The notes under the pieces were generated by a model. It was not told where the DNA came from. It saw only the letters and a list, made by a program, of their open reading frames with translations, and made no database searches. DNA of 19,014 nucleotides, from positions 1-19,014 of the forward strand of contig JAQWCT010000016.1 in the NCBI GenBank assembly GCA_028705785.1, in the 5' to 3' direction. The DNA is from Sulfurospirillaceae bacterium. Its GTDB lineage: Bacteria > Campylobacterota > Campylobacteria > Campylobacterales > Sulfurospirillaceae. This document shows, one piece after another, positions 17,051 through 19,014 of the stretch; the first letter of the stretch is position 1; each line of letters begins with the position of its first letter. The position numbers and the translations under genes are program-made.

Positions 17051-17076
17051 ATTTAGGAGGCAAATACCTCCTAAAT
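17051..17076. repeat. Inverted repeat between htrA and cprR: terminator stem or operator
   Basis: ATTTAGGAGG (17051-17060), a 6-nt spacer, and its exact reverse complement CCTCCTAAAT (17067-17076) make a perfect 10-bp stem that begins 1 nt beyond the htrA stop codon. As RNA from htrA it is terminator-like, but no U-tract follows; A-G-T-A-T-A-T-A-A-T follows instead. As DNA it covers the -35 region of the cprR promoter, so it could be an operator. Both uses are possible together. Confidence 0.6.
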
Positions 17077-17077
17077 G

Positions 17078-18490
17078 TTAAGGTGCAACAAGAATTGTCC
17101 TAAAGTTTTGTCGATTGATGATAATTCTCTTTTTATTTTTACTATTTTCTTTAAAAGCAGTTGCCAAATCTTTTAAAGAACCAATACGCGTTTGTTCAAC
17201 TTGAACGATGATATCTCCCTCTTTAAAGCCTATTTTTTCTGCCTTAGAGTTATCTTTCACTTCTGTCACCAAAACGCCCTCAATCTCTTTTGGGATTTGA
17301 TACTGAGATTTGGTTTTATCGCTGAGTTCCATGAGTGTAAGTCCTTCAATAGGATTGGTACTCCCTTTTTCATCGAGTGTTTTGGTGCTATCCATTTTTG
17401 CTAGTTTAACTTTGGTCGTTTTAATTTTTTTATCGCGTTCATAGGTAATACTGACTGTTTTTTCAGGCGAAATTGCGGCAATAGTGTTTTTTAGCTCGTT
17501 AGAATTTTTAATTTTAATGCCATCGACTTCGATGATAAGATCTGAGATTTGAAGCCCCGCTTTTTGTGCAGGTGAATTGTTCTCTATCATCAAGATAAGA
17601 GCACCTTGTTTGTTATCGTACAATTCTTTTAGGTCATTGGTTAAATCAGAGATAGAAACACCAATGAAACCTCGTTCAATTTTTCCTTGTTCGACCAGCA
17701 AAGTAGCAATTTTTTCTACCATGTTGGAAGGAATGGCAAAGCCAATGCCGTTATTGCCTCCACTTTTAGACAAAATAGCACTGTTAATGCCAATCAACGC
17801 TCCTCTACTATCAACCAATGCTCCACCTGAATTTCCTGGATTAATAGAAGCATCCGTTTGAATAAAGTTTTCGTATTGATTGAGCCCTACACGATCTTTA
17901 TTAAGGGCTGAAATGATGCCTTGGGTGATAGTTTCACCTACACCAAAAGGATTGCCAATGGCAAAGACAACATCGCCTTCTTGCAAGGTTGAAGAGTCTC
18001 CAAAGGGCGCTACATGTAAGTCTTTTGCCTCGATTTTAACAACAGCAATATCTGTTTTAGGGTCTTGACCGATAATTTTTGCTTTGTACTCTTTTTCATC
18101 ATTAGGAAGTGTGACAACAATTTCTTCAGCACCCTCAACGACATGGTTATTAGTCACAATATAGCCATCTTTTGAAATGATAACACCTGAGCCTAAAGAG
18201 TGAGATTTGCGTTCTTGTTGTTTGAGTTCTGGAAGTTTATTGCCAAAAAATTCTTTAAAGAACGGATTTTGCATCATCTCATTGAGTTGGTCATTTTGCT
18301 TTGTTTTTTTAGTGGTTGAAATGTTGACAACACTTTTTTTAGCATCTTTGATGGAATTATTGTAAGAAAGAATAACATTGTTAGGATTGGCATCAGCTCG
18401 TGGTGAATCTTTAGGCATTTGAGCAATATCAATAGTGGCTGCTATGAGTGAAATGGTTGCGAAAAATGAGAGAAAAGTAATTTTTTTCAT
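17078..18490 (-). CDS. htrA: Periplasmic serine protease/chaperone HtrA (DegP/Do family)
   Basis: HtrA degrades or refolds damaged proteins in the periplasm. The 470-residue product has an N-terminal signal sequence (about 1-19, MKKITFLSFFATISLIAA), a trypsin-like protease domain about 95-265 with catalytic triad H116 (TNNHVVEG), D147 (TDIAVVK) and S221 (NPGNSGGALVD), and two PDZ domains (about 270-362 and 383-468). The motif GxGSGVIIS at the start of the protease domain is typical of the family. ATG 18490 has AGGA 6 nt upstream, and a perfect TATAAT on this strand lies about 30 nt before the ATG. Its neighbours are cprR-like downstream and divergent cbpA upstream, an arrangement that points to an envelope-stress role. 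Nothing in the sequence looks truncated. Confidence 0.97.
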   Translation of the reverse strand: MKKITFLSFFATISLIAATIDIAQMPKDSPRADANPNNVILSYNNSIKDAKKSVVNISTTKKTKQNDQLNEMMQNPFFKEFFGNKLPELKQQERKSHSLGSGVIISKDGYIVTNNHVVEGAEEIVVTLPNDEKEYKAKIIGQDPKTDIAVVKIEAKDLHVAPFGDSSTLQEGDVVFAIGNPFGVGETITQGIISALNKDRVGLNQYENFIQTDASINPGNSGGALVDSRGALIGINSAILSKSGGNNGIGFAIPSNMVEKIATLLVEQGKIERGFIGVSISDLTNDLKELYDNKQGALILMIENNSPAQKAGLQISDLIIEVDGIKIKNSNELKNTIAAISPEKTVSITYERDKKIKTTKVKLAKMDSTKTLDEKGSTNPIEGLTLMELSDKTKSQYQIPKEIEGVLVTEVKDNSKAEKIGFKEGDIIVQVEQTRIGSLKDLATAFKENSKNKKRIIINRQNFRTILVAP

Positions 18491-18520
18491 GTTAAATCCT
18501 TTGAAATCAATATTTTTGAA

Positions 18521-18526
18521 ATTATA
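18521..18526 (-). promoter_or_regulatory. Putative -10 box of htrA
   Basis: TATAAT on the minus strand, 30 nt before the htrA ATG. A clear -35 is not visible 17 bp further up, which is common in Campylobacterota. Confidence 0.55.
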
Positions 18527-18556
18527 AAGGAGAGAGGTAAATACAAAGTAAATATC

Positions 18557-18597
18557 ATCAAAGTTGATTGACCTAGACTAAACTTTTATGCTATAAT
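18557..18597 (+). promoter_or_regulatory. cbpA/dnaJ promoter (TTGACC-18 bp-TGCTATAAT) with nearby inverted repeats
   Basis: TTGACC at 18568-18573, an 18-bp spacer and TATAAT at 18592-18597 preceded by TG-C make a near-consensus sigma-70 promoter, the strongest in the window, 33 nt before the cbpA start. Two small dyads sit on the -35 side: ATCAA-N2-TTGAT (18557-18568) and AAGTT (18561-18565) with AACTT (18581-18585). They could be sites for a heat-shock repressor such as HspR, which is encoded after cbpA in relatives; this is speculative and neither matches the known HAIR sequence well. Confidence 0.6.
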
Positions 18598-18630
18598 TAA
18601 CATAAGATTTAGAAGATAAAAGGCACATGT

Positions 18631-19014
18631 ATGAGTAAAAGTTTATATGATACGCTAGATGTTTCACAAGATGCATCTGCTGAAGAGATTAAAAAAGCCT
18701 ATCGAAGATTAGCACGCAAATATCATCCCGATATCAACAAAGATGCGGGTGCTGAGGAAAAATTTAAAGAGATTAATGCGGCTTATGAAATCCTCAGTGA
18801 TGAGCAAAAAAGGCGTCAATATGACCAATATGGTGACAATATGTTTGGTGGACAAAATTTCCATGATTTTGCACGTGGTCAAGGTTCGAATGTTGATTTA
18901 GATGAAATTTTAAGACAAATGTTTGGTGGTGGAGGTGGATTTGGTAGATCTGGCTTTTCACAAGGTGGATTTGGAGGGTTTAGTGAACCTGACTTAGATA
19001 CAAATGCACAAATC
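18631..19014 (+). CDS. cbpA: DnaJ-family co-chaperone CbpA-like, N-terminal part (runs off the window)
   Basis: Only the first 128 residues are present, with no stop before the window ends. Residues 4-70 form a J domain (LYDTLDVSQDASAEEIKKAY, HPD at 32-34, YEILSDEQKRRQYDQYG), which stimulates the ATPase of DnaK. A glycine/phenylalanine-rich stretch follows from about residue 75 (FGGGGGFGRSGFSQGGFGGF). The zinc-finger region that would separate DnaJ from CbpA lies outside the window, so the choice of CbpA rests on context: in Campylobacter jejuni, cbpA-hspR lies divergently beside htrA-cprRS. ATG 18631 has AAAGG at 18619-18623; ATG 18627 is out of frame and meets a stop two codons later. Confidence 0.88.
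   Translation, partial: MSKSLYDTLDVSQDASAEEIKKAYRRLARKYHPDINKDAGAEEKFKEINAAYEILSDEQKRRQYDQYGDNMFGGQNFHDFARGQGSNVDLDEILRQMFGGGGGFGRSGFSQGGFGGFSEPDLDTNAQI

Noticed and set aside
17577..18068. Plus-strand open frames opposite htrA
   Set aside because: They lie fully antisense to a well-supported protease gene and show no recognisable protein features.
1..19014. Recurrent ACATGT (about ten sites, including the centre of the 26-bp palindrome)
   Set aside because: My rough expectation from base composition is six to seven in this length, and most lie inside genes at unrelated places, so no enrichment is claimed.

Overview
The window looks like the core chromosome of a low-GC member of the Campylobacterota (Epsilonproteobacteria). 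Sulfurospirillum or a close free-living relative is my best guess. The grounds are the A+T-rich, tightly packed coding style, the yidC-jag-mnmE order, and the htrA/two-component/cbpA neighbourhood, which matches the cprRS-htrA-cbpA region of Campylobacter jejuni. The genus is inferred from protein style and gene order; no search was run. I found no rRNA, tRNA, CRISPR array, insertion sequence or phage gene.

Layout. (1) 1-2752: the end of yidC (membrane insertase), jag (KH RNA-binding protein) and mnmE (tRNA-modification GTPase) form one tight plus-strand operon. mnmE has no ATG, GTG or TTG at the expected start and appears to begin at an ATA that overlaps the jag stop codon as ATAG. (2) 2815-3981: nhaA, a Na+/H+ antiporter, with its own extended -10 promoter. 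(3) 4049-10249: two large membrane-bound GGDEF-EAL proteins for cyclic di-GMP turnover. The first has a periplasmic CxxCH c-type heme motif in a DUF3365/Tll0287-like sensor domain. The second is a Cache-PAS-GAF-PAS-GGDEF-EAL multisensor. A perfect 26-bp palindrome closes this block against the converging lolA. (4) 10269-14676: lolA (minus strand) diverges from secA, which is followed 9 nt later by a LolC/LolE-type ABC permease. This is a secretion and lipoprotein-trafficking block. (5) 14678-18490, all minus strand: htrA, then an OmpR-family response regulator and its histidine kinase (CprR/CprS-like), then a small protein that I read as a degenerate GGDEF-fold domain. (6) 18631-end: the start of cbpA/dnaJ, transcribed divergently from htrA, with strong sigma-70-like promoters facing both ways.

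How it fits together. Most of the window concerns making and policing the cell envelope: YidC and SecA for insertion and export, LolA and LolC/E for lipoprotein sorting, HtrA and CbpA for protein quality control, and a CprRS-like system that probably senses envelope state. The two cyclic di-GMP proteins add input from periplasmic redox or ligand signals. The points most worth following up are the ATA start of mnmE, the heme-binding GGDEF-EAL protein, and the apparent degenerate GGDEF-like protein at the end of the cprRS-like operon. I see no wholly new multi-gene system.
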